From Oscillospiraceae bacterium (lineage in GTDB: Bacteria; Bacillota; Clostridia; Oscillospirales; Ruminococcaceae): 16,069 nucleotides of DNA. This document shows, piece by piece, positions 6,410 through 13,871 of this stretch. The stretch spans positions 1 through 16,069 of the forward strand of contig CAAGDT010000096.1 in the NCBI GenBank assembly GCA_900768675.1. Direction: 5' to 3'. The notes under the pieces are model-generated. The model did not search any database and was not told the origin of the DNA. It was given only the letters and a program-made list of their open reading frames with translations. Each line of letters starts with the position of its first letter. Within the stretch, counting starts at the first letter, position 1. The translations under genes and the position numbers were made by a program.

Positions 6410-7579
6410 TTACATTCCCTCAGCGGTCTTTACATTGTACTGCTCAAGCAGGTTTTTAATCTTTGTGTGGGGATCGATTACCATGCTTGTGGAAATGTCG
6501 TGGTTAAGGGCAACGATAAAGTAAGCGATATACTTTGAAATATCAACTTCCTTGAACCAGGGGCGCTTTAAAAGCTCGGGAGTTCTGTAAGTAAGGTTAG
6601 TACCGAATACGTAGTCAATAATACCCTCGCTGTAAGCCTTATCGAACTTTTCAAGGCCGTTTGTGAAAATCGGGTAGGTTGCATAAGCGATAATTCTTCT
6701 TGCATTTCTCTTCTTAAGCTCGTAGCCGATATCAAGCATAGATTCACCCGAAGAAATAATATCGTCGGAGATAAATACGTCCTTGCCCTCAACGGAATTG
6801 CCCAGATACTCGTGAGCTACAATCGGGTTTCTTCCGTTTATAATCCTTGAATAGTCGCGGCGCTTATAGAACATACCAAGGTCAACGCCGAGAACGGAAG
6901 CGTAGTACATATTGCGGTTCATAGCTCCCTCGTCGGGGCTTACTACCATGAACTTGCGGGAATTAATGCTTGTGTTCAGGTCGGGAATGTTCTTGAACAT
7001 TGTTTTGAGAACCTGATATGTGGGCATTACGTTATCAAAGCCCATAAGTGGAATTGCGTTGCATACTCTTGCGTCGTGAGCGTCGAAGCAGATAATGTTC
7101 TCAACGGACATAGCCTGAAGCTCCTGCAAAGCTACTGCGCAGTCAAGGGACTCGCGGTAGTTTCTTCTGTGCTGTCTGCCGCCGTAAAGAATAGGCATAA
7201 TTACGTTTATGCGGTGAGCCTTGCCGCTCATAGCCTGGATTAATCTCTTTAAATCCTGGAAATGGTCGTCGGGGGACATAGCGTTGTCCTTGCCGAACAT
7301 CTGGTAGGTGCAGGAATAGTTGCCAACGTCCACAATGATATAAATATCATCGCCTCTGATGGACTTCTTGATAAGTCCCTTTCCGTCGCCTGAGGAAAAT
7401 CTGGGGCACTGTGTTTCGATAAGGTAGGAATCAACGTTTATACCGCTTTCCTGCGCCCACTGGACAAGGTACTTATTGATTTTTTCGCCAAGCTCTGCGG
7501 CGCCGTCCATAGCGATTACGCCGAGAGGCGCAACAGAATCCTGAGTATTGAGTACAATCTGACTTGCTTTAGTAATCAT
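6410..7579 (-). CDS. prs: Ribose-phosphate pyrophosphokinase (PRPP synthetase), long form
   Basis: This enzyme makes PRPP from ribose 5-phosphate and ATP for purine, pyrimidine, NAD, His and Trp synthesis. At 389 residues it is longer than the roughly 315-residue classical enzyme. Seen directly: GGRQHRRNYRESL (133-145) in place of ARQDRR, the metal and substrate segment CFDAHDARV (164-171), VVSPDEGAMNR (212-222) in place of VVSPDxGGxxR, the flexible catalytic loop FYKRRDYSR, and the PRPP-binding loop DVFISDDIISSGES (267-280). The PRPP loop differs from the common VDDxxDTGGT, but both aspartates are kept. The N-terminal about 20 residues and several insertions account for the extra length. Divergent long forms are, as I recall, common in Clostridia. 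The ATG at 7579 is preceded by GGGAGATAAATA. It follows glyA by 35 bases, consistent with one transcript. Confidence 0.9.
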   Translation of the reverse strand: MITKASQIVLNTQDSVAPLGVIAMDGAAELGEKINKYLVQWAQESGINVDSYLIETQCPRFSSGDGKGLIKKSIRGDDIYIIVDVGNYSCTYQMFGKDNAMSPDDHFQDLKRLIQAMSGKAHRINVIMPILYGGRQHRRNYRESLDCAVALQELQAMSVENIICFDAHDARVCNAIPLMGFDNVMPTYQVLKTMFKNIPDLNTSINSRKFMVVSPDEGAMNRNMYYASVLGVDLGMFYKRRDYSRIINGRNPIVAHEYLGNSVEGKDVFISDDIISSGESMLDIGYELKKRNARRIIAYATYPIFTNGLEKFDKAYSEGIIDYVFGTNLTYRTPELLKRPWFKEVDISKYIAYFIVALNHDISTSMVIDPHTKIKNLLEQYNVKTAEGM

Positions 7580-7614
7580 TATTTATCTCCCTGATTTTTA
7601 CTTAATTCTGATAA

Positions 7615-8871
7615 TTAACAGTATAACGGGTACTTATCGCAGATAGCTGTAACCATTTCTCTGATTTTTTCTTTTGAATTGTCAAAGTCCTTAGCTGTGA
7701 GGTAAATGCATTCTGCAATAACCTTCATATCCTCTTCCTTAAGTCCTCTTGTTGTAACAGCAGGTGTGCCGATTCTGACTCCGCTGGTAATGAAGGGACT
7801 CTGGGGGTCGTTGGGGATTGCATTCTTGTTGACTGTGATATATACCTCGTCAAGCTTCTTTTCAAGCTCCTTGCCTGTAATGTCGAAGGGTCTTAAATCA
7901 ACCAGCATAAGGTGGTTATCCGTACCGCCTGTTACAAGATTAAAGCCCTTTTCAAGCAGAGAGTCAGCAAGAACGGAAGCGTTCTTTACAATCTGCTTGC
8001 CATATTCCTTGAACTCGGGCTTTAATGCCTCGCCGAAGCAGACAGCCTTTGCTGCGATGACGTGCATAAGAGGACCGCCCTGTGTTCCGGGGAAAACTGC
8101 CTTGTTTATCTTCTTTGCAAGCTCCTCGTTGTTGGTCATAATCATACCGCCGCGGGGACCTCTTAAGGTCTTGTGGGTGGTTGTTGTAACAATATCAGCA
8201 TAGGGTACGGGGGACATGTGCTCGCCTGCAGCTACAAGACCTGCAATATGAGCCATATCAACCATTAGGTAAGCGCCTACGCTCTTTGCGATTTCGGAAA
8301 GCTTCTCGAAATCAATCTTTCTGGGGTATGCGCTTGCGCCTGCAACAATAAGCTTAGGCTTATTTTCTTCGGCAAGCTTACGAACGGTCTCGTAGTTTAT
8401 CATGCCTGTTTCATCGTCAAGACCGTAGGAAACAAAGTTGAAGTACTTGCCGGAAATGTTTACGGGAGAGCCGTGGGTAAGGTGACCGCCGTGTGCAAGG
8501 CTCATACCGAGAACGGTATCGCCGGGTTCAAGAAGAGCAAAATATACAGCGGTATTTGCCTGAGCGCCTGAATGGGGCTGGACATTGGCGAACTCGCAGC
8601 CGAAAAGCTTCTTTGCTCTTTCGATAGCGATATTCTCAACAACGTCAACGCACTCACAGCCGCCGTAGTATCTCTTTGCGGGATAACCCTCGGCATACTT
8701 GTTGGTAAGCACGCTGCCCATTGCTGCCATAACTGCGGGGGATACGATGTTTTCGCTGGCAATAAGCTCGAGATTTCTTCTCTGACGGGAAAGCTCGTCG
8801 TTCATGGCAGCGGAAACGTCGCTGTCGTATTTGCCGAGGAAACCAATCGTGTCAATTAAATCGTTGTACAT
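7615..8871 (-). CDS. glyA: Serine hydroxymethyltransferase
   Basis: This PLP enzyme interconverts serine plus tetrahydrofolate with glycine plus 5,10-methylene-tetrahydrofolate, the main source of one-carbon units. At 418 residues it matches the family length. Seen directly: ASENIVSPAV near residue 39, KYAEGYPAKRYYGG (58-71), the PLP-contacting DMAHIAGLVAAG (205-216), the PLP lysine Lys234 in VTTTTHKTLRGPRGG, and the C-terminal SGVRIGTPAVTTRG. All expected catalytic positions are present. The start at 8871 has only a weak Shine-Dalgarno (AAAGTGAGA). A good promoter lies just upstream and prs just downstream, so the two probably form a unit supplying one-carbon groups and PRPP for nucleotide synthesis. 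No PurR box was recognised. Confidence 0.97.
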   Translation of the reverse strand: MYNDLIDTIGFLGKYDSDVSAAMNDELSRQRRNLELIASENIVSPAVMAAMGSVLTNKYAEGYPAKRYYGGCECVDVVENIAIERAKKLFGCEFANVQPHSGAQANTAVYFALLEPGDTVLGMSLAHGGHLTHGSPVNISGKYFNFVSYGLDDETGMINYETVRKLAEENKPKLIVAGASAYPRKIDFEKLSEIAKSVGAYLMVDMAHIAGLVAAGEHMSPVPYADIVTTTTHKTLRGPRGGMIMTNNEELAKKINKAVFPGTQGGPLMHVIAAKAVCFGEALKPEFKEYGKQIVKNASVLADSLLEKGFNLVTGGTDNHLMLVDLRPFDITGKELEKKLDEVYITVNKNAIPNDPQSPFITSGVRIGTPAVTTRGLKEEDMKVIAECIYLTAKDFDNSKEKIREMVTAICDKYPLYC

Positions 8872-8904
8872 AGCAATCTCACTTTCTGTATTAATACTAA
8901 AATA

Positions 8905-8933
8905 ATTATACCTAAAAAAAATGAAAAAAGCAA
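8905..8933 (-). promoter_or_regulatory. Candidate promoter for glyA-prs
   Basis: On the minus strand a perfect TATAAT (plus 8905-8910) is preceded 17 bases upstream by TTGCTT (plus 8928-8933). The site lies about 34 bases before the glyA start in a strongly A+T-rich stretch, consistent with a real housekeeping promoter with a modest -35 box. Confidence 0.65.
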
Positions 8934-8983
8934 TTGCATTTTCAACAAAAAATAGCAGGTTTTACATATTATTTTCATAACAA

Positions 8984-8999
8984 TTACACCATTGTGTAA
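8984..8999. other. Short palindrome between the GGDEF gene and glyA
   Basis: TTACAC (8984-8989) and GTGTAA (8994-8999) form a 6-base inverted repeat with a 4-base spacer. It lies about 50 bases upstream of the glyA -35 box and 17 bases after the end of the GGDEF gene. It lacks a T-run in the minus direction, so it is a poor terminator. It could be an operator, but it matches no regulator I can name with confidence. Confidence 0.3.
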
Positions 9000-9015
9000 A
9001 AAGGGACAAAAAACG

Positions 9016-10224
9016 TCAATTTTGTACAGGTTTTCTGTTTTCGTGAACAAATGGTCTATTCATATAGCCTATGCAATTCTTGCCGCATTTCTTTGCAATT
9101 ACCAGCTGGTCGTCAGCCTCGTTAAGCAGGTCGGAATAGGTGTTTTTGCCGTCCAGCTCCCGTATTCCGGAAATGCCTATGCTTATTGTAACAATTCCAT
9201 TTCCGTAGGGCATCGCCATAGTTTCCACCGCTTCTCTCAGCTGCTCCGCAAGCTTCACGATTTCAAGCCGCTCCATATCCTCCAGCACCAGCACGAAATC
9301 ATCGCCGCCAAAGCGGGAAATAACGTCTGTATAGGGCTTAGCCATTATTTTTATGCAGTTGCAGATGTTGTACAGGCAGGTGTCGCTTTTGTCGTAGCCG
9401 TACATGTGGTTGTAGCCTCTGAAATTGTCAATATCAATCAGAATTACCGCAATCTTATGAGCGCCGTTGCCGCTTCCGTACCGCTCCATAAACTTTGCGG
9501 AAAGCCCCGCCTTATTCAGAAGTCCGGTAAGGGCGTCCTTCTGGAGAACCTGAGAACAGCGCTCCTCTGCTGTTTCAAGGCGGCGGCTGTTAAGCCAGTT
9601 GTTTGAAGCGTAATTGCAGTTAAGGGCGGAAATCCATAAAACTGCGGCTATTCCTATAAGATAGTAAATCCAGTAGAAAAAGTTATTGTTCCCGATTATT
9701 CCGTATATGAACAGTGGGATTGCAACAGCTACGCCGATAACAAGGGATTCAAAAAAATCAGCTATCGGAATTATCGCAAGACCAAGCGCAAAAATAACAA
9801 AGAAAAAGTCGGTTTTCCCTGAAAGATACTGGGAAAGGACAATCACTATCCCGCCGACTATATAGGAAACCCAGAAAATATAGTTGAAAATCCGGAGCAG
9901 CTTGTAATCGGGGCTCCGCTTATTTATTTCCCTGAAAATAAGCCAGAAGCATACAGCAGCGGAAGCAATCAGAATAAAGGCGCCCAGTATGCGGAACGCC
10001 GCTGCCTGACTTGCAGCGGGAGAAGTAAAAAGGCAGATAATGCCTGCAATTACCGAAAAAAGGGCAAAGGCAAGTATTCTTCGGGAATTTTTCACGCATA
10101 GAATGTTCAGCAAAAGACGGAAGGAATATGCGTCCTCAATTTCCGCTTCGCCCAGATATTCTCTCAGCAGCAGGTTCTTGATGTTCATAAAAATATCGGA
10201 TATGAACGATAGTATTCTTTTCAC
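9016..10224 (-). CDS. Membrane-bound GGDEF-domain protein (putative diguanylate cyclase)
   Basis: This is a 402-residue protein. A short amphipathic N-terminus (1-45) is followed by about six membrane segments (near 50-68, 76-97, 112-131, 139-155, 157-177 and 183-202), a linker, and a C-terminal GGDEF domain (about 228-390). Seen directly: the domain opening KDALTGLLNK (229-238), the metal-binding DIDNFRGYNHMYGYDKSD (264-281), the active-site motif RFGGDDF (304-310), and EADDQLVIAKKCGKN near 369-383. The motif is GGDDF, a conservative change from GGDEF. The RxxD product-inhibition site is PYTD (297-300), so feedback inhibition is probably absent. GTG at 10224 is chosen as start because AAAGGAAG sits 7 bases upstream. 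Only 14 bases separate it from rnfB, so it is probably the last gene of that operon. It would make cyclic di-GMP if active; the signal sensed is unknown. Confidence 0.88.
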   Translation of the reverse strand: MKRILSFISDIFMNIKNLLLREYLGEAEIEDAYSFRLLLNILCVKNSRRILAFALFSVIAGIICLFTSPAASQAAAFRILGAFILIASAAVCFWLIFREINKRSPDYKLLRIFNYIFWVSYIVGGIVIVLSQYLSGKTDFFFVIFALGLAIIPIADFFESLVIGVAVAIPLFIYGIIGNNNFFYWIYYLIGIAAVLWISALNCNYASNNWLNSRRLETAEERCSQVLQKDALTGLLNKAGLSAKFMERYGSGNGAHKIAVILIDIDNFRGYNHMYGYDKSDTCLYNICNCIKIMAKPYTDVISRFGGDDFVLVLEDMERLEIVKLAEQLREAVETMAMPYGNGIVTISIGISGIRELDGKNTYSDLLNEADDQLVIAKKCGKNCIGYMNRPFVHENRKPVQN

Positions 10225-10238
10225 TGATGTACTTCCTT

Positions 10239-11048
10239 TTACTCAGCTTTTTTGCAGGCGGGCAGCTCGACAATACACTTAACTGGACAGGCAGCCATAC
10301 ATATGCCGCAGCCATTACACTTATTAGTGTCTATTTCTGCGTGGTTATTATTAATGGAAACTGCTCCCTCGGGGCATTTTTTCACACAAATTCCGCAGCC
10401 GAGACAGCCGTTCTTGCAGACAGACTTTGTAACCTTGCCCACGTCAGCTGATGAGCACTGCACCATAACACGCTGGCTTTCCTTTACAAGCACGATAAGG
10501 TGATTGGGACAAGCCTTAACGCACTTTCCGCAGGCGATACACTCTGCGGGATTAACAACTGCAACACCGTTTTTGATTGTAATGCAGCCGTTATCGCAGA
10601 CAGAAGCGCAGTCGCCCATGCCGTGGCAGCCTGACTGGCATTTGCCCTTGCCGTTGTAAAATTTTTCTATTGCAGCACAGCTTTTTGAGCCGATATAGGT
10701 GAACTTGTCTTCGGTTGCCTCGCAGTTTCCGTTACAGCGGACAAAAGCCACTTCCCTCTCGTTCTCAACTGCCTCAACGCCCATAATTGCGCTGATTTTT
10801 TTGGTTACGTCAGCTCCGCCGGGCTTGCAGAGATTTGTGGGCGCTTCGCCTGCCGCAACAGCAGCAGCGTACCCGTCGCAGCCTGAATATCCGCAGCCGC
10901 CGCAGTTTGCACCCGGAAGAGCTTCGGATATTTTTTCAACGGTTTCGTCCGTCTTTACAAAAAACACCTTAGAAGCCACCGTCAGCAGTACTCCCGCAGC
11001 TGCTCCAAGTCCCAGAAAGAAAAGAATGGGATATAAATACTGTTCCAT
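10239..11048 (-). CDS. rnfB: Rnf complex iron-sulfur subunit RnfB
   Basis: This 269-residue subunit accepts electrons from reduced ferredoxin on the cytoplasmic face of the Rnf complex. One N-terminal membrane segment (6-26) anchors it. Next is the RnfB-specific cluster site with Cys49, 52, 57 and 74 (GANCGGCGYSGC). A cysteine-rich middle part (105-155) is followed by ferredoxin-like CxxCxxCxxxC sites at 170-180, 215-225 and 244-254, each followed by Pro. This is the clostridial multi-cluster form, with more cysteines than proteobacterial RnfB. It is separated from rnfA by 63 bases, the only real gap between rnf genes here. Its start has AAAGG at a rather long distance (about 12 bases) from the ATG. 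The GGDEF gene follows directly. Confidence 0.95.
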   Translation of the reverse strand: MEQYLYPILFFLGLGAAAGVLLTVASKVFFVKTDETVEKISEALPGANCGGCGYSGCDGYAAAVAAGEAPTNLCKPGGADVTKKISAIMGVEAVENEREVAFVRCNGNCEATEDKFTYIGSKSCAAIEKFYNGKGKCQSGCHGMGDCASVCDNGCITIKNGVAVVNPAECIACGKCVKACPNHLIVLVKESQRVMVQCSSADVGKVTKSVCKNGCLGCGICVKKCPEGAVSINNNHAEIDTNKCNGCGICMAACPVKCIVELPACKKAE

Positions 11049-11075
11049 TTTTAGACCGTACCTTTCATAGCGGTT

Positions 11076-11102
11076 TGTTCATATAGCAAAAATAAATGAA
11101 CA
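11076..11102. repeat. Inverted repeat in the rnfA-rnfB gap
   Basis: TGTTCAT (11076-11082) and ATGAACA (11096-11102) can form a 7-pair stem around a 13-base A+T-rich loop. It lies in the only spacer of the rnf gene series, about 30 bases before the rnfB start. There is no T-run, so it is not a normal terminator. A processing site or stability element is possible but not shown. Confidence 0.4.
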
Positions 11103-11111
11103 TATATCTCT

Positions 11112-11714
11112 TTACGCTCCGAAAATACCCTCTACAATTCCGCCGAAGCCTACAAAGGAGAGGGAAGTTATTGAGGCTGCAATAAGAGTAATCGGCGTTC
11201 CTGCAAGGGCTGCGGGAACGTTGCAGCGCTCAATTCTTTCTCTTACTCCGGAGAAAATTACCATTACAAGCAGGAAGCCAAGACCGCCTGCAAGAGCATT
11301 TACAATCGCCTCAACAAAGCCGTATTCATTGTCGATATTAAGGATAGTAACGCCGAGAACCGCGCAGTTTGTTGTAATAAGTGGGAGATATACGCCGAGG
11401 GATTTGTAAAGTGGCGGAATGTACTTTTTCAGTATCATTTCAACCATCTGAACAAACGCCGCAATTATAAGAATAAAGCAAATCGTGTTAAGGTAGGTTA
11501 TGCCGAGGGGCTCAAGGATTCCGTAGTAAATCGGATATGTAACAGCGGTTGCGCCTATCATTACGAAGGTTACCGCAAGTCCCATACCAACAGCGCCGGT
11601 GGTGGTTTTTGAAACTCCCAGGAAGGGGCAGATACCGTAGAACTTACAGAGAATAAAGTTTTCGGTAAGGATACCCGTAAGGAGTATTATCATAAGGTTT
11701 TTAGCAAGCTCCAT
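11112..11714 (-). CDS. rnfA: Rnf complex membrane subunit RnfA
   Basis: This 200-residue integral membrane protein of the RnfA/NqrE type has about six membrane helices. RnfA and RnfE form an inverted-topology pair that holds an intramembrane iron-sulfur centre and carries electrons across the membrane. The expected cysteines are present: Cys29 in CKFYGICPFLGVS (23-35) and Cys117 in PLITTNCAVLGV (111-122). TENFILCKFYGICPF and GFLLVMVIFSGVRER are strong family signatures. The ATG shares one base with the rnfE stop (TAATG), so the two are translationally coupled. Confidence 0.96.
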   Translation of the reverse strand: MELAKNLMIILLTGILTENFILCKFYGICPFLGVSKTTTGAVGMGLAVTFVMIGATAVTYPIYYGILEPLGITYLNTICFILIIAAFVQMVEMILKKYIPPLYKSLGVYLPLITTNCAVLGVTILNIDNEYGFVEAIVNALAGGLGFLLVMVIFSGVRERIERCNVPAALAGTPITLIAASITSLSFVGFGGIVEGIFGA

Positions 11715-12373
11715 TACTTCTCCTCCTTACAAGACGCTGTGCAGGCTTCCCTGCCGGGGCAGCACTCGCAGCCGATTTTCTTGGGCTTTTTCTTTGTAAG
11801 TTTTCCTACTATTGCAATTACGCAGCCAAGGGTGAAAAAGCCGCCTGCAGGAAGAATGAAAATGGTCATGGGCTGGATAAAATCGGGGGCAATAGTCATT
11901 CCGAACCACTTACCTGTTCCGAGAATTTCACGGATTGAGCCTACGATTATAAGAGAAGCGGTAAAGCCAAGACCCATTCCAAGACCGTCAAGAATTGAGG
12001 GTAAAATCTTATTCTTGCAGGCGAACATCTCCGCCCTGCCTAAGATAATACAGTTTACTGTAATAAGGCTAAGGAACACGCCAAGCGCCTGTGAAAGGCT
12101 GGGTAAAAAGGCGTCAAGCATAATGCTTACAAAGGTTACAAAGCCTGCAATTACAACAATAAAGCAAGGCAGGCGCACCGTTCCCGGGATAACCTTTTTG
12201 AGCAGGGAGATTACAAGGTTTGAGCAGACAAGTACAAAGGTGGTTGCAAGTCCCATTCCGAGCCCGTTTTCCGCCATTGTGGTTACTGCCAGAGTAGGAC
12301 ACATACCAAGAAGCATTACAAGGTTGGGGTTTTCCTTTATGAGTCCCTTGGTAAACTCTTTCATGTAACTCAT
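11714..12373 (-). CDS. rnfE: Rnf complex membrane subunit RnfE with cysteine-rich C-terminal tail
   Basis: This 219-residue membrane protein of the RnfE/NqrD type has about six helices and pairs with RnfA around the intramembrane iron-sulfur centre. The expected cysteines are Cys25 in LLGMCPTLAV and Cys108 in SLITVNCIILGRAEMFA. GLGMGLGFTASLIIVGSIREILGTG is a family signature. The odd part is the end: after the last helix a lysine-rich stretch KKKPKK leads to a tail with Cys202, 204, 205, 211 and 215. Such a tail is not needed by the family and could bind a metal or iron-sulfur cluster; this is an inference. The start overlaps the rnfG stop by 4 bases. Confidence 0.95.
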   Translation of the reverse strand: MSYMKEFTKGLIKENPNLVMLLGMCPTLAVTTMAENGLGMGLATTFVLVCSNLVISLLKKVIPGTVRLPCFIVVIAGFVTFVSIMLDAFLPSLSQALGVFLSLITVNCIILGRAEMFACKNKILPSILDGLGMGLGFTASLIIVGSIREILGTGKWFGMTIAPDFIQPMTIFILPAGGFFTLGCVIAIVGKLTKKKPKKIGCECCPGREACTASCKEEK

Positions 12374-12936
12374 TTCGATACCTCCATTTCCCTGTAAGTC
12401 TGAAGGGCTGTATTTACTGCGGAAGCTACGCCCTTTGAGGAGTAGGTTGCGCTTGTTACAGCCTGTATTTCATTATCGGCGGCGGGAGCGTTCTTAACTA
12501 TCTTTACCTCGCCTGCTGCCCATTCAAAAAGAGACAGAAATTCATCATCGTTTACCTTTGTGCCAAGTCCGGGAGTTTCCCCGATTTTCAGAATTGTGAT
12601 ACCCTTGATACTGCCGTCACCGTTCATAGCGATAAGCATATCAAGACCGCCCTTGCTGTAACCGTTGGCGATTATCTGGAATGCAAGAGTACCGTCATCT
12701 TTTTTTATCAGCTTTTCAACGGTATCTGGCTTGTCGATTGCGTAGCCCTCTGCTTTCCAGTCGGTTACAATTGAGAACTCGCCCTCGCCCATAAGCAGAC
12801 GGCACTTTTCAGCCATATCCTCGGTTATAATTCCCGAGGTATCAACGTAGGTGAGGTTATGTGCAACGATAAGCAGAGCAGCAATTACCGTTGTTATTAC
12901 AGCCAGCACAAGCGCAGGCTTTATTTTGCTCATCAT
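12370..12936 (-). CDS. rnfG: Rnf complex flavoprotein subunit RnfG
   Basis: This 188-residue subunit has one N-terminal membrane anchor (7-26) and an extracytoplasmic FMN-binding domain. Seen directly: GETPGLGTK (119-127), typical of the fold, and VTSATYSS (160-167), where Thr164 is the expected residue for covalent FMN attachment through a phosphodiester bond by ApbE. No apbE gene lies in the window. At 188 residues it is close to usual RnfG length. The ATG at 12936 overlaps the rnfD stop in ATGA form, with GGAGG upstream. A second ATG at 12933 is possible. Confidence 0.94.
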   Translation of the reverse strand: MMSKIKPALVLAVITTVIAALLIVAHNLTYVDTSGIITEDMAEKCRLLMGEGEFSIVTDWKAEGYAIDKPDTVEKLIKKDDGTLAFQIIANGYSKGGLDMLIAMNGDGSIKGITILKIGETPGLGTKVNDDEFLSLFEWAAGEVKIVKNAPAADNEIQAVTSATYSSKGVASAVNTALQTYREMEVSK

Positions 12937-13871
12937 TTGCCGCTCGCCTCCTTCTTTACGCCGAAGGGTCTAGGCTTAACGTATCTGTCGATAAGAGGAG
13001 TCAGAATGTTCATAATAAGGATAGAGAATGAAACGCCCTCGGGAATATTGGCAAAGTTTCGTATAACTACGGTTATAAGACCGCAGCCGATTGCGAAAAT
13101 TACCCGTCCAGCGGTGGTTATGGGGGTAGTTACATAGTCTGTTGCCATAAAGAAAGCGCCCAGGAAAAGTCCGCCGGACATTATTTCCATAAGAACGTCG
13201 CCGCCGGAAGCAAATGTGCATAAAGCCACGGTGCCTATGAACGCCACAGGAACAAGGGGATTTATAACGCCTACTGCAATAAGATAAAGTCCGCCAAGAA
13301 GCAGGGCTGCAATACAGGTTTCGCCTATACAGCCGCCTCTGAGTCCCAAAAACATATCAAGATATGAGGGCAGACCGCTGTCCATAGCGAGAGGAGTTGC
13401 GGTTGTTACTGCGTCAATTGTTCCGGTCTTGTACCAGAATGGCGCTGCCCAGGTGCTCATATAGCCGCCGAAGGACAGCATAAGCACAATTCTTGCGGTT
13501 ATTGCGGGGTTTGCGAAGTTCTGACCGATACCGCCGAAGAACTGCTTTACCACAATAATAGCAACAGCGCTTCCTATTGCAGCCATATAAATCGGCAGAG
13601 CGGGCGGAAGATTAAGGCCTAAAAGAACGCCTGTAACAACGGCGGAAAGGTCGGAAATCGACTGGGGACGCTTTGTTATAAGATTGAATATGTACTCGGA
13701 AAGGACGGCGAAGGTAGCGCAGAGAACTACAAGTAAAAGCGCTCTCAGCCCGAAAATTATAGTACCTGCCACAACAGCGGGAAGAAGCGCTATAAGAACG
13801 TGCAGCATTATTTTCTGCGTGGTAGCGCCGCTTCTTATATGGGGAGAGGGCTCAATCAGAAGCTTACTCAT
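12933..13871 (-). CDS. rnfD: Rnf complex membrane flavoprotein subunit RnfD
   Basis: This 312-residue NqrB/RnfD-type protein has about nine or ten membrane helices. Seen directly: EPSPHIRSGATTQKIM at the N-terminus (7-22), FGGIGQNFANPAITARI (112-128), and the flavin-attachment site DAVTTATP (153-160) with Thr159 as expected FMN acceptor. FMATDYVTTPIT and GRVIFAIGCGLITVVIRNF are further signatures. It belongs to the ion-translocating part of the complex. The start overlaps the rnfC stop by 4 bases, and the stop overlaps the rnfG start by 4 bases. Confidence 0.96.
   Translation of the reverse strand: MSKLLIEPSPHIRSGATTQKIMLHVLIALLPAVVAGTIIFGLRALLLVVLCATFAVLSEYIFNLITKRPQSISDLSAVVTGVLLGLNLPPALPIYMAAIGSAVAIIVVKQFFGGIGQNFANPAITARIVLMLSFGGYMSTWAAPFWYKTGTIDAVTTATPLAMDSGLPSYLDMFLGLRGGCIGETCIAALLLGGLYLIAVGVINPLVPVAFIGTVALCTFASGGDVLMEIMSGGLFLGAFFMATDYVTTPITTAGRVIFAIGCGLITVVIRNFANIPEGVSFSILIMNILTPLIDRYVKPRPFGVKKEASGK

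Noticed and set aside
8984..8999. Terminator after the GGDEF gene
   Set aside because: The stem is only 6 pairs and is followed on the minus strand by TTGTTATG rather than a T-run, so termination here is unlikely; kept only as a possible operator.
8992..9606. 204-residue open frame on + opposite the GGDEF domain
   Set aside because: The minus-strand frame carries all the GGDEF motifs in order; the plus-strand frame has none and is a shadow.
11739..12368. 209-residue open frame on + opposite rnfE
   Set aside because: It is the antisense shadow of a well-recognised membrane protein gene, with low-complexity composition and no family motif.
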